Assembly: GCA_964591275.1 (NCBI GenBank)
Contig: CAZQAE010000008.1
Span: forward strand, 1 to 64,000
Direction of reading: 5' to 3'
Source of the DNA: G963674685 sp964591275
GTDB lineage: Bacteria > Lernaellota > Lernaellaia > JACKCT01
DNA: 64,000 bases
Shown: positions 40,801 through 50,291 of the stretch, one piece after another
Layout of the letters: each line of letters starts with the position of its first letter
Position numbering within the stretch: position 1 is the first letter of the stretch
Notes under the pieces: model-generated
What the model saw: the letters and a program-made list of their open reading frames with translations, nothing else
Database searches by the model: none
Told to the model about the DNA's origin: nothing
Made by a program: the position numbers and the translations under genes

Positions 40801-42735
40801 TTAGTTGATGACAAAAGAAAATTCCCCGTCGCTGGAATTTCCCGCCCTGTCCACAATGCGCAGCCTCCCGACGTGCGCGCCGGGGGAAAATGGATTGGCC
40901 GGAATGTATCGAAGCTTTCCGACGACCGGCATCAGCTCCGCGATGACGCGCCGGCCATCGATCCACAATTGCGCGCCCTCGCCGGGCACTCCCGAACCTG
41001 CTTCCTCCCAGGAAATTATGAGAATTTGCCTGCCCCGCAGTTTCTCGACATAAGCTTCGCCGATGACCGGGGCGGACATATCTTTCATCAGTGCAAATGA
41101 ACCCAGGTGTGTCGCCTTTGCGGCCTGTCGGCCCAGGCGCCAATACTTTCCGCGGTCGTAAAGATAAAGGCCGACCCGATCGCGATCCTTGGTTCCTTTC
41201 GGCATATCGATGGACACCGACAGTTTGCGCCGGATCGGCTCCCAGGGCCGATTAAAGGTGTACAGCCGCGAAACAGGCAGAAGAACCGGATCCGGCGGAG
41301 CATCGCTCACGGAGGCCATGACCGGAAAGGATTCGAAGACCGATCCAGCGGGAAACTTAACTTTTGCCTTTCCGTCGGCGCTGGCGATAATTTTCCCGCC
41401 GTCGGCCAATAGAATCTTCGTTTTGGCGCGATAAACATTCCCACTTGTTTTGATCGTCAAAATCGCATCGCCGCGAAAACCGGGCGGCAGATCGACAAGA
41501 AATTCACCGATTCCATCCCTGGTTTCCGCCGCTGTCACAACACTGGTTTTTGCCATGGCGGGCTTGGTCTGAAAATCGGCGGCCCTAATACCTTTGCTGA
41601 AAATTTGCTTGGTCGCCTTCAAACGCAAAACGTGCCCGCGCAGGGAAAACGACGGGGTCGGGATTTCGATGTGTTCGTTTTTCACACTGCGCAGCGGCGG
41701 CCATCGCGTGGCCGGCGGCTCGACGCGTAGGGTGAAATATCCATGCCCGGCGTTTCCGGCGGCGTCATAAGCAATGATCTGCGCCGGGTGATCCCCTTCG
41801 CTCAGGCCGCGCAGGTCCCCGCTCAAATTGTCTGGATGAAAGACCGTCCGGATCGAGCGGCGGTTCAGGCGAATGAAGGTTCCCAGACCGCGTTCTTTAT
41901 ATCCATAGTTATAAACAAGTTCGGAAATGGTCTTGTCCGCGTAGTTGAAGCTGTCCAGGCGAAGGGAATGAACGCGTTTTCCGTCAACCATGAAGATCAC
42001 TTCGTAAGGCGCCAGCGACCTGGGCGATCCGTCGATATGGTCGACAATCTGCGCGGCGAGTTCCACCTGACCGCTGATTCTTATGGGTTTGTCGATGCGG
42101 TCGTTTTCATGGAAATTGAAAAACGAGGCGTCGAAAAAACCCTCGGCGCGTGCGTCGGCGGCCATCGGTTTCACATAGAGTTTTTCAATTTTCGGCGAGA
42201 TGGAATCGATGAGTTTTATGCCGTTTTTTAACGGGTTGACCGGCAAACCGCCGCGCCGCACTTCAAAATGCAGGTGCGGCACATCGGTTCCCGTCATGCC
42301 GGCGTAACCGAGGATCTCGCCGGCTTTGAGCGCCGGTCCGTCGCCCGAATAATGCTTGTCAAAACCGTACAGTCCACGTCCCTTTTGAATCTTGCGGGCC
42401 AGGGCGTCGATCTTCGGCGCAAATTCGCACAGGTGCGCATAGACGGTCACAGTCCCGTCGGGATGCGCGACATAAACGGATCTCCCATAGCCAAAAGGCG
42501 AGGCCCTCAGCCTGATAATTCGCCCCGACGCGGCTGCGATGACAGGGGTTCCGATTTCGCCCTGCGTGCCGAAATCAAGCCCCCCATGCGGATGGTTGAT
42601 GCGGTATTCGCCGAACACGGCGGTGAGGATTTTCGGTGCGTCCATGGGAAAAAGAAGCTCACCGGCAAAAGCGGACGCGCAAAAAAGAAACGCGACCACT
42701 ATGAGGGACGCGATGACTTTCGCTTTTCGTTTCAT
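40801..42735 (-). CDS. M23-family metallopeptidase (LytM-like)
   Basis: 644 residues with signal peptide (MKRKAKVIASLIVVAFLFCASAFA). M23 domain near the N-terminus: HGGLDFG (zinc ligands His and Asp, about 49-55), HPDGTVTVYAHL and HLHFEV (about 152-157). The order of ligands is complete, so an active endopeptidase that cuts peptidoglycan cross-links is likely. The remaining 450 residues are several Ig-like beta domains (HPAQIIAYDAAGNAGHGYF), unusual for a LytM enzyme and probably for substrate or partner binding. Six bases separate it from the upstream MepA-type gene. Confidence 0.9.
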   Translation of the reverse strand: MKRKAKVIASLIVVAFLFCASAFAGELLFPMDAPKILTAVFGEYRINHPHGGLDFGTQGEIGTPVIAAASGRIIRLRASPFGYGRSVYVAHPDGTVTVYAHLCEFAPKIDALARKIQKGRGLYGFDKHYSGDGPALKAGEILGYAGMTGTDVPHLHFEVRRGGLPVNPLKNGIKLIDSISPKIEKLYVKPMAADARAEGFFDASFFNFHENDRIDKPIRISGQVELAAQIVDHIDGSPRSLAPYEVIFMVDGKRVHSLRLDSFNYADKTISELVYNYGYKERGLGTFIRLNRRSIRTVFHPDNLSGDLRGLSEGDHPAQIIAYDAAGNAGHGYFTLRVEPPATRWPPLRSVKNEHIEIPTPSFSLRGHVLRLKATKQIFSKGIRAADFQTKPAMAKTSVVTAAETRDGIGEFLVDLPPGFRGDAILTIKTSGNVYRAKTKILLADGGKIIASADGKAKVKFPAGSVFESFPVMASVSDAPPDPVLLPVSRLYTFNRPWEPIRRKLSVSIDMPKGTKDRDRVGLYLYDRGKYWRLGRQAAKATHLGSFALMKDMSAPVIGEAYVEKLRGRQILIISWEEAGSGVPGEGAQLWIDGRRVIAELMPVVGKLRYIPANPFSPGAHVGRLRIVDRAGNSSDGEFSFVIN

Positions 42736-42741
42736 AGGGTA

Positions 42742-44775
42742 TTAAAGCTCGCTGACTCCGCTTCCGAGCTTCGCGGATTCCTCAGGTTTTTCCATCTCGG
42801 TCTTTTTGGCTTCGGAAGCCTCCGTCGGAAATTCGGACATGCCAAGAACGAGAGTCTGCCCGGCCTTCAACTTGATGCCCGCGGAGATATTGTTTAGCGA
42901 GCAGATATCCGAAACCTTCAAGTTGAAACGACGTGAGATATTATACACGCAATCACCCTGGGTCACCCGATATACGAATGTCGGATTGGGGGCTTGCGGC
43001 GCCGGGCTGCCGTCCTTTTCGACTCGGGCGATTTCTGTGCTTTCTTCATCACTATTTTTTGGCGGCGCAACCAGGGAGGAAGCAGCGATGACAGGCTCCG
43101 GCGGCGGGGGCGGAGCAATGGGTATCTTCTTTTTTAATACTTTCACCTTGAGTTTTTGCCCTGGTTTAAGGACCGTTTTTCTGGAAATGCCGTTGAGTTT
43201 GCACAGCCTGGCGACAGTAGTTTTGTTTCGCTTGGCGATATTCCAAAGGTTATCGCCGGGCTTCACCCTGGTCCATTTGGGTTTCCAGATAATTTTGTAC
43301 TGAGGCTGCGGTTCTGAGCCGGCGCCAGTCTCGGTCGCCGAAGCCGACGCGGTAGTCGGCGCGGTCACGATCTTTTTTGGCTCGTTCTCATCCTCTTTGG
43401 CGATTTCTATCTTTGAGTCGGCGGCCGAAAAGACCTCGACTTCAACATTCACCAGTTTTTTCTTGTAATACCTCAAGCGCTGGCCCGGTCGAATAATCGA
43501 ACGACCAGACATTTTATTCTGGCGCATCAGGTTCCGCGTTTTGACGCCCACCTTCCTCGCGATGCCGCCCAGAGTGTCGCCCTTGCGCACGCGATAGCTC
43601 AGCCGAACCTTTTTCCATTGCTGGATGGTCTGGTATTTCGGGGCCGGACCCCAATCGTATTTTTCCACTTCCTTGAGCGAAGCGAAACGGAGGTCTTCGG
43701 GCAGGGTCGGGCCAATGTATTTCAAGCGATCAAGCTGCGCGTTTCGGAAATGATTTTTTCGCGCGGCGGTCACGGCGATCGGCGCCCAGAAGCGAATGTG
43801 CATGTGGTTTCTGTGACCGCGGGCGTGCCGAATGATTCCCAGCCGCGTTTGCCGGCCACGGGGATATTGAAATACTCTGTCCAGGTATCCCTTTGGCGCT
43901 TTCTTCTTGTACTTCACGTAGTTGTACAGCGGGCGCTGAAGGCCATATTCCACAAAGATGTATTGAATTTTATTGCCGTCCAATAGCGCTTCAATGAAAG
44001 CCCAGGTCTTTTCGGCGTCGATGTTTTTTGTCGTCGCATCGACCAGATATTGCTGTTGCACGTTGCCTTTGAAATAATAACCGATATCGATATCACGGCC
44101 CGATTGATGCGATTTGTGCCGTTTGAGCCTGCCGCCGGTCTTCCTGGACACGTCGCCGGACACAAGGTCTGCGGAGTTCGGATACTTCTGACGAACCCTG
44201 GCCACGCCATAGTGCAGGCCAGCAATGAGTTCCGGCGTTCCCCAATTATAGTTATGGTTCCTGGCGCGAAGGCCGGGAAATGATTCCAACTCGACGCCAT
44301 TGATAAGGCGTCCTCTCGCCGCGGCGCCGACCGAAAGGCACGGCAACTTGGAGAGGTCTTTACCGGTCAGGTCGATGGAGTCTGGGTCGATGCCCGAATC
44401 ATCGGCCAGATCGGGGTCATAATCGTCCTGGACGAGATTTTTTTCAATTTCCTCCACGAGTTGGATCGCGGAAGTCTCGTTGATGACGATCAGTCCGTCC
44501 GCCTCGTCGCGGTTGGGATTTGATGAATCCGATACGTCGCCACTTTCTTTGTCGCTTCCGTCTCCGTCGTCAATGTCGATTGTTGTTTTGTCCGTTCCAT
44601 CTTCTTTTACCGATTCAGCGGCAAAGGAATTATCGGCTGCGCCCATAAAGGCAAAGGCGACAAGGAAAAGAAAAAAGAAAAAGACGCTCAAGGAGGCGTG
44701 GCGACCGGGACTGTCGGCGCTACTCGCCAAGCGATGCCCGGCGGTATGGGAAAATGGCATGATCATGGACTTCAT
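42742..44775 (-). CDS. MepA-like murein endopeptidase (M74) with three LysM domains
   Basis: 677 residues. N-terminal signal region, acidic linker (DDGDGSDKESGDVSD), then a penicillin-insensitive endopeptidase domain (about 145-370): HKSHQSGRDIDIGYYFK carries the His and Asp zinc ligands and HRNHMHIRF the His-x-His pair. Three LysM repeats follow, LSYRVRKGDTLGGIA, TRVKPGDNLWNIA and FVYRVTQGDCVYNIS, joined by Pro-rich linkers. LysM binds N-acetylglucosamine. Classical MepA has no LysM, so the fusion is distinctive. Operonic with the M23 gene. Confidence 0.9.
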   Translation of the reverse strand: MKSMIMPFSHTAGHRLASSADSPGRHASLSVFFFFLFLVAFAFMGAADNSFAAESVKEDGTDKTTIDIDDGDGSDKESGDVSDSSNPNRDEADGLIVINETSAIQLVEEIEKNLVQDDYDPDLADDSGIDPDSIDLTGKDLSKLPCLSVGAAARGRLINGVELESFPGLRARNHNYNWGTPELIAGLHYGVARVRQKYPNSADLVSGDVSRKTGGRLKRHKSHQSGRDIDIGYYFKGNVQQQYLVDATTKNIDAEKTWAFIEALLDGNKIQYIFVEYGLQRPLYNYVKYKKKAPKGYLDRVFQYPRGRQTRLGIIRHARGHRNHMHIRFWAPIAVTAARKNHFRNAQLDRLKYIGPTLPEDLRFASLKEVEKYDWGPAPKYQTIQQWKKVRLSYRVRKGDTLGGIARKVGVKTRNLMRQNKMSGRSIIRPGQRLRYYKKKLVNVEVEVFSAADSKIEIAKEDENEPKKIVTAPTTASASATETGAGSEPQPQYKIIWKPKWTRVKPGDNLWNIAKRNKTTVARLCKLNGISRKTVLKPGQKLKVKVLKKKIPIAPPPPPEPVIAASSLVAPPKNSDEESTEIARVEKDGSPAPQAPNPTFVYRVTQGDCVYNISRRFNLKVSDICSLNNISAGIKLKAGQTLVLGMSEFPTEASEAKKTEMEKPEESAKLGSGVSEL

Positions 44776-44861
44776 TTCTATTGTAAACTCTATTCAATAA
44801 TTGCCTAAATGTCAAACAAATACAACCTCGTAGGCAAACAACTCCAGAAATTGGTTTATGT

Positions 44862-46718
44862 CTATTGGGCTTTAGGATCCTCATTTTCATTTATGGAAAC
44901 CCCAAGGCCATCGAATTGGCTCAAAGCGCCTGCGTCGCGTTTATAAACGTCGGCTAAAAAAACGGCGCGGCCATCGTCGGTGGTCGAAACAGTGTTGTAC
45001 TCGACGAAAACAGGAATTGTCTTTTGGAGCACGATCTCCTTTGTCCAGGTTTTTTCGAGGATTTTTTCAATGTTTTCCACTTCCGGATTGTTGTCTTTTT
45101 GCAGCAAAAACTCCGCCATCTCCAGAGGGTTCTGTAATCTCATGCAGCCGTGGGAAAAGGGCCGGGAGGTGCGACTGAAAAGATATTTCGAGGGAGTATC
45201 GTGCAAATACACTTCTTGGCGATTCGGAAAGAGAATTTTTACGCGGCCCAGGGCGTTGCCGTATCCCGGAGGTTGATAGGCTCGTTCTGGAACGCCTTCC
45301 TCGTCGTTCACGGTGACGTAGCCTTTGTTCTTGAAATATTCCTCGTCTTCTTCCCATTTCGGCAATTGCTCTTCCTCGAAAATGCGCTTTGGAATATACC
45401 AGGAGGGATTGTAAACAATCTTTTCGATTTTCGCCTGCAACTCCGGCGTCTGATTTTTTGCGCTGGGCCTGCCGACGACGATCTTGTGCCGACGCAAAAT
45501 CTTGCCGTCTTCGATGACCTCGACAACGAACTCTGGAATATTGACGCGCAAATAATATTCTTCATAGCGAGTCGCCGAACGGCGCTGCCTGGCCATTGAG
45601 AGAATGATCCGGTCCACTCTTTCGCTAAAGGAGATATTCATCGCATTGATGGTGCCGCGACCGATCACTCCGTCGGAAACAACCTGATGCGTGCGCTGGT
45701 ATTCCATCAGCGCCTCCTCGCTCAGGTCGTCAAATATGCCGTTGACTTCACCGCTATAATATCCCTCGATCTCCAGGCGTATCTGCACATCCTCAACGAT
45801 CTGGCGTTTTTTGGCCTTTTTAATGTTTTTGCTCTTTTTGATCTTGGCCTTTTTGCCGACTTTCATCTTGGGAAGTTCGAGGTTTTTGCCGGCAAGTTTT
45901 CTGTAGCGCGCCAGTTCGGACCTGAGCCTTAAATAATGAGGATTGTTCGGCAGGGCTTGTTTCATCGCCCCTTCAAAATCACCGATGGAGGCCTGGCGGA
46001 TGGATATCAGCATCTCTTCGGGTACACCCATGGCACGCAAATACTTGAAAAAAGCAATGGAATCGTCGATTTCCGTGTTGTACAAAACCTTGCCGCGTTT
46101 CACGACAAGATCGGTCAACTGTGCGTAAGCTTCGTGAATCTCGGAATAGTCTTCGGCTCGATTGGGCGCCAGCATCCATTCGATGATCTCTCCTCCGCTC
46201 AGGCCGGGCGCCTTCTCGGCTTTCTCAGCCTTGACGAGATCCTCAATTAGCTTCGCCTTCTGCTGCTCGCCAAGAAAGACATTCTGCACCTTATCGAGCT
46301 TTGCGGCGATCTGCGTGATGGATTCGCCCTGCGCGAAAAGTTCATCGGGGTGGAAAAACCTAGCGTCCAATCCCTCGTCAAAAGAAGATTTCAGAGTCTC
46401 AATCAGTTTATGATGGTCGGAATTGACACCGTGTTCGGTCACAAAACGAAACTGCGCTTTTCCCGCGGAGTCGTAAATCTCCCCCAGGAGTTTTTCCAGT
46501 TTTACAACTTCGGCGAATCGTTTTTCAAAGCCGGCTTGAATCTCGCTTCTGGGCGCAGGATCGCTTTCCGCCTTGGCACGCAGGAGATACGACAGGTCGA
46601 GGTTGAGCTTCTCCACCTCTTTTTTCGCCTCGGCCTTATAAAACAGACTGGCGCATCCGGCTTGAAAAATCATCGCCAGGCAGGTTGCCGCCAAGGCTAT
46701 TATTGTTATTTTTTTCAT
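44862..46718 (-). CDS. L,D-transpeptidase (YcbB/LdtD-like) lipoprotein
   Basis: 618 residues. Lipoprotein signal (IFQAGC). Scaffold-like helical region (30-280), basic linker (KKAKIKKSKNIKKAKKR), peptidoglycan-binding domain (IRLEIEGYYSGEVNGIFDD), then YkuD catalytic domain with LHDTPSKYLFSRTSRPFSHGCMRL holding the His and the catalytic Cys. Makes 3-3 cross-links or attaches proteins to peptidoglycan. Same strand and 86 bases upstream of the MepA-LysM gene, so the three enzymes form one cell-wall remodelling set. Confidence 0.92.
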   Translation of the reverse strand: MKKITIIALAATCLAMIFQAGCASLFYKAEAKKEVEKLNLDLSYLLRAKAESDPAPRSEIQAGFEKRFAEVVKLEKLLGEIYDSAGKAQFRFVTEHGVNSDHHKLIETLKSSFDEGLDARFFHPDELFAQGESITQIAAKLDKVQNVFLGEQQKAKLIEDLVKAEKAEKAPGLSGGEIIEWMLAPNRAEDYSEIHEAYAQLTDLVVKRGKVLYNTEIDDSIAFFKYLRAMGVPEEMLISIRQASIGDFEGAMKQALPNNPHYLRLRSELARYRKLAGKNLELPKMKVGKKAKIKKSKNIKKAKKRQIVEDVQIRLEIEGYYSGEVNGIFDDLSEEALMEYQRTHQVVSDGVIGRGTINAMNISFSERVDRIILSMARQRRSATRYEEYYLRVNIPEFVVEVIEDGKILRRHKIVVGRPSAKNQTPELQAKIEKIVYNPSWYIPKRIFEEEQLPKWEEDEEYFKNKGYVTVNDEEGVPERAYQPPGYGNALGRVKILFPNRQEVYLHDTPSKYLFSRTSRPFSHGCMRLQNPLEMAEFLLQKDNNPEVENIEKILEKTWTKEIVLQKTIPVFVEYNTVSTTDDGRAVFLADVYKRDAGALSQFDGLGVSINENEDPKAQ

Positions 46719-47018
46719 CTGTACTCGACCGCTCCGCAGGCAAAAAAACAGGCAATGTCAAAGACATTCCGGCCTGTTTACAACAACTTGCATGCTTTTG
46801 CCAAGGATAAATTTCTGCAGCGCAAGCAAGCACACGGTTTTAGCAACACCCTGCGCCCCTTGCCAGGGGTTTAGGCGTACAATAATTCAACCCTTTTTCT
46901 AAGACTTCGCCCTTCGCATGCGAACCTTTATCCCTATAGGGTCTCGCGGTTCTGAATGTCGCTTCCGCACGGGCAAGCACAGGGGCTTGCCCCTACTCAT
47001 CCTTCAGCCTTTTGGTCA
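46719..47018. other. Leader/intergenic region with attenuator-like hairpin and repeats
   Basis: 300 bases: the hairpin described at 46742-46779, then AT-rich DNA, then TCGCGGTTCTGAATGTCGCTTCCGCA of the dispersed palindrome family and a GGGCAAG-cacag-GGGCTTGCCC palindrome (about 46972-46996). No gene recognised. A short RNA ending at the hairpin is possible. Confidence 0.5.
46742..46779 (-). terminator. Strong terminator hairpin immediately upstream of the L,D-transpeptidase
   Basis: Minus strand: AAACAGGC-cgg-AATGTC-ttt-GACATT-GCCTGTTT followed by more T residues (A7 at 46742-46748 on the plus strand). The T-run ends 23 bases before the ATG. It can act as an attenuator in the leader or as the terminator of a small upstream transcript. 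Confidence 0.8.
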
Positions 47019-47945
47019 TTAGAGGTTTTCAGCGAAATCCTTAACCCAATCGGGAACGTCGAAGGGAATTTCGATTTTGCCTTCGCCGCTGATGTTGACC
47101 TCGAAGGTCTCGACGGAAAGGCGCCAGCTTCCCAGGTCGGAAGGGCTGCTGCTTTTCAGCATATTATACAGTTCCCCCCAATCTGCCCGGTCCACGGGAA
47201 TGTCCGTATCGTAGTCCATGGCGATGCCGTTAAGTTCGTTGAGCGCGGTCACCAGGCCCACCAGGTTTTCCGTTGTGACTTCCTTCAATTCCCCCGGCTC
47301 CAGAACAAATGTGCAGTCGCATTCGTCGCTTTCGTCGGTTCTGACCAGCGCTCCGGCCCGCGCGTCTGAGTCCTTGCTGAACACATCCTTGGGTTCACCC
47401 ACGTACATGGAAAAACGGATCGGCACGCCCCACCAGTCGTCGGAGTTGTTTCGGATTCCGAGATTCAGCGAAGCCTCGCTGAAAGTCACCGCATCCTTAA
47501 ATAAACTCGTGATCTGGGAGTTGATCGAGGCCGACATGGGGCCGGGATCGAAAAAGGGCACGCGTCCACCGACAATCCACTCAAGAACATCCTTGATTGT
47601 ATCTTGGGCATCATTCGGCAGATAATCACCGACATTTATGTCGCCAACGAGGGGAACGTCTATGTCCAACTCATCAAGCAAATTGTCCAAAATTTCTTCC
47701 AAGGGATCGTCGCCGTATTCGTCGGGGTCGTAGACTCCGCTGGTGGTGAAGGCCTGCGGGTATAGCGGAAAACCCTTGGGCAATAGCGGCACTGATTCGG
47801 CATTGAATGAGCCGGAGATGGATTCGCCGTCGCTGCTGATGTCCTCGCAACCCTGGTAGCTGAGCATTCCGAAGGCCAGGACCATTCCCAACAGCACGCA
47901 CCCGAGCTCTCGTTTATTGACGAAATTGAAATGGAGTTTTTTCAT
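47019..47945 (-). CDS. Lipoprotein of unknown function
   Basis: 308 residues from the ATG at 47945 (GGGAGGAAG upstream); the longer frame runs back over the divergent gene. Type II signal with lipobox LSYQGC. The body is beta-rich with acidic loops (DPDEYGDDPLEEIL) and ends with KIEIPFDVPDWVKDF. A central segment (IRNNSDDWWGVPIRFSMYVG) recalls LEA14-like beta-sandwich lipoproteins, a weak impression. Divergent from the membrane SGNH gene with about 80 bases between starts. Confidence 0.75.
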   Translation of the reverse strand: MKKLHFNFVNKRELGCVLLGMVLAFGMLSYQGCEDISSDGESISGSFNAESVPLLPKGFPLYPQAFTTSGVYDPDEYGDDPLEEILDNLLDELDIDVPLVGDINVGDYLPNDAQDTIKDVLEWIVGGRVPFFDPGPMSASINSQITSLFKDAVTFSEASLNLGIRNNSDDWWGVPIRFSMYVGEPKDVFSKDSDARAGALVRTDESDECDCTFVLEPGELKEVTTENLVGLVTALNELNGIAMDYDTDIPVDRADWGELYNMLKSSSPSDLGSWRLSVETFEVNISGEGKIEIPFDVPDWVKDFAENL

Positions 47946-48026
47946 CGCTTCCTCCCTTGCGCCCGTGCGGCGGTCGGTATATGAGTGAGCATTAAGGCAT
48001 ATCATTCGTTTTTTAAAAAGGCAAGA

Positions 48027-49388
48027 ATGAAACAACACCCCAGAGCGACCTTCATCAATTACGCTCGCCTGCGCTATATTGCTCCCTGGATAATTTTTGG
48101 CCTAGTCGTTCTCATAGGCTTGTGGGAAGCAAAGTTCGACTCCACCATGTCGCAGCTTTTGCGAGTTTGCGCCATAACGCCAGTTGTCTCGTGGCTTCTA
48201 ATCATTTTTATCGCGCGCAAGCGCTCGCAACTCCACGTCGTTTCCGTCATCCTTCCGTCAATCCCCATATTTTTGATCGCTGCGTCGGGAGGCCGAATGC
48301 TCGCGCTGGCCGCTGCCCTAGCACCTATTGCCATCCTTTGCACCGCACTCATCGGATCGATCAGTATTTTCCGGCAGGGTTGGAAGGCGCGAATTATCGC
48401 CCTGATTTTCCCATTTCTGGTTTTTGCTTTCTCCTATCGCCTGCTTCCGGAGCGCTCCGGTTTTTCCATGGGTCAAGTATGGTCGCCGGAAGTTGATATT
48501 CGCTGGGACATCGATCGCACCACAAATTATTTACGCAACTTTAATAATTTTCATGAGGTAAATCTCCTGCACGGGAAATTGCCCATCGCCAAACCTCCAG
48601 GCGAAAAGCGAATAATCGTCCTGGGTTCGAGTCAGGTCGTATCTCCGGGCATGGAGGATGAATCGAAGCTGTTTACAGCCATAATTGAAACGCGTCTTAA
48701 CGAAATAGACACGCAAGGCGTCTGGCGCGTTTACAACGCCGGGGTTTATGGAACCGATATTATTCAATGGGTTTATTGGCGGGATATGTTGTCGAAAGCC
48801 AACCCGGACATCCTCGTCATCTACGAATCCGGCTCAATGGTTAAGCCCTTTCAGGACCGCGTCGCCTTTAATCGCGCGGAAAAAATCGACAAGGCTCTTG
48901 CGACAAGCGACATCGCAACGCGACGCAAAGCTTTCCTATGGGGGTCAGCTAGTAGCGCGGTCATTGGGTTCAGGCGGGTTGTTCATTCCAATCGAATTGG
49001 CATGATCCTGGATGAGTTTCGAAAGGCTGCATCCCAGATTCCCGCCTCCGATGCCGATATTCTGGTCGCCGGAACCGAGCCGCCCGAGCCGAAAAGAGAG
49101 ACTGTGCTTCAATGGTTCGCCGAATCCAGCCGAAGCCTGGGCGTGCGGCTCATCCTCATTCCGGGTGTTCACGGCGATCTCGACTACGCCGATCCAACTT
49201 ACGCCACGCTCATGCGCGAAACGGCCGCGAACATCGGCGGCGAAGTCCTTGACGCGCGGACTCCAAAGGATATAGCCCTAAAAGCTCCCCTCTATCTGGA
49301 CGGTTACCATTTTGCTTCCGCCGGCCACCAGTGGCTGGGAAATTTCATCGCGGGGCATATCCTGCCGGAATCCGATTTGCTCGATTAG
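48027..49388 (+). CDS. Membrane protein with C-terminal SGNH-hydrolase domain
   Basis: 453 residues from the ATG at 48027 (AAGG upstream). Four to six hydrophobic helices in the first 135 residues, then a periplasmic SGNH-type domain: IIVLGSSQVVS (nucleophile Ser), VYNAGVYGTD, a long middle, and LDGYHFASAGHQ with the Asp-x-x-His pair. It resembles acyl-modifying enzymes of surface glycans. The GSS replaces GDS. No glycan genes are adjacent; the nearest are at 5.5-14 kb. Confidence 0.8.
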   Translation: MKQHPRATFINYARLRYIAPWIIFGLVVLIGLWEAKFDSTMSQLLRVCAITPVVSWLLIIFIARKRSQLHVVSVILPSIPIFLIAASGGRMLALAAALAPIAILCTALIGSISIFRQGWKARIIALIFPFLVFAFSYRLLPERSGFSMGQVWSPEVDIRWDIDRTTNYLRNFNNFHEVNLLHGKLPIAKPPGEKRIIVLGSSQVVSPGMEDESKLFTAIIETRLNEIDTQGVWRVYNAGVYGTDIIQWVYWRDMLSKANPDILVIYESGSMVKPFQDRVAFNRAEKIDKALATSDIATRRKAFLWGSASSAVIGFRRVVHSNRIGMILDEFRKAASQIPASDADILVAGTEPPEPKRETVLQWFAESSRSLGVRLILIPGVHGDLDYADPTYATLMRETAANIGGEVLDARTPKDIALKAPLYLDGYHFASAGHQWLGNFIAGHILPESDLLD

Positions 49389-49412
49389 CACCTTGGGGGT
49401 CGCTCAGGACGC

Positions 49413-50041
49413 AGCCCGAAGGGCGATACAAAATTAGCCGGCTGCGTAAGCTGCCGGTTCCTATCGATTTTCTCGCTTTATTTGGAAGCCCCTTGGGGCG
49501 ACACATCGATTCCATGTTTTTTCATCAACGCCGTCCATTCCTCCTGAAACGAGACCTTGCGATGATGCGCCTCCTGTCCGGCAATATATTTCATCACTCT
49601 TTCGATCATAGACGCGCTCACTCCAAACGCTGAATATCCATCCTGCCAGGAAAAGCTCCGATACCTCTCATCAAACTCATGAATCCACCGGGATGAATTG
49701 GCCTTGATATCACGCACTATGTCCGCAACGGATTTGGCGGGTGGCAGGGATATGAGCAGATGGATGTGGTCGCTCATTCCGCCGCACGCCGCAAGGACGC
49801 CCTTTTTGGCGGTGACGATTCCGTGGATATAACGAAACAGGCGATCCTGAATTTCGCGCGGGATGATGGAAGTACGGTCCTTGGTTGAAAACACGATGTG
49901 AACATAGAGGTGCGTGTAGGAAGACATGATCGGACTCTCCGGCTGATGAATGTGCCGCCCTACCGGGCTCAAATGAAAATATCAATCATCCGTGTTCCGT
50001 CGGCTCACGCCGACGGCTAATATTGTAACGCCCTTCGGGCT
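49413..50041. mobile_element. RAYT/IS200-like element with palindromic inverted ends (about 630 bases)
   Basis: Left end AGCCCGAAGGGCGATACAA then TTAGCCGGC and a GCCGGC..GCCGG hairpin. The right end is its inverted counterpart (CCGTCGGC..GCCGACGGC, TAATATTGTAACGCCCTTCGGGCT). Each end contains two hairpins, GCCCGAAGGGC and a GC-rich GTAAGC/CACGC-loop palindrome. The minus-strand transposase gene lies between. This is the arrangement of a REP-associated tyrosine transposase unit. Confidence 0.8.
49478..49927 (-). CDS. IS200-like Y1 transposase (RAYT)
   Basis: 149 residues from the ATG at 49927 with GGAGAG upstream; the longer frame reads through the element end. HUH motif SDHIHLLI (about 51-58) and catalytic Tyr in VMKYIAGQEAHHRKVSF. 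N-terminus TYTHLYVHIVFSTKDR-like is typical (SSYTHLYVHIVFSTKDR). Single-strand transposase that recognises hairpin ends. Full length, so probably functional and able to mobilise the related palindromic copies nearby. Confidence 0.92.
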   Translation of the reverse strand: MSSYTHLYVHIVFSTKDRTSIIPREIQDRLFRYIHGIVTAKKGVLAACGGMSDHIHLLISLPPAKSVADIVRDIKANSSRWIHEFDERYRSFSWQDGYSAFGVSASMIERVMKYIAGQEAHHRKVSFQEEWTALMKKHGIDVSPQGASK

Positions 50042-50291
50042 AAAGGCCAAACTCCCGCGCCCTGCGGGCTGGCTGCAATCATAATATTACTGGGAAAAAC
50101 CCTCTAACCATTAATTTGTTCATTTGATCACCATAAGCTCCGGCGCAAGTTGACAATCGAAAAAGCCGGGATATTCTGAAGTCCACGGTGGATCAAGTTA
50201 GGCGGGCAACGTGTTACCGTGGATGCGTCGCCATTGATAGCCTACCAGACTGATAGGATTTTGTTTGCGGCGCGCTGCGGGACACGCACAT

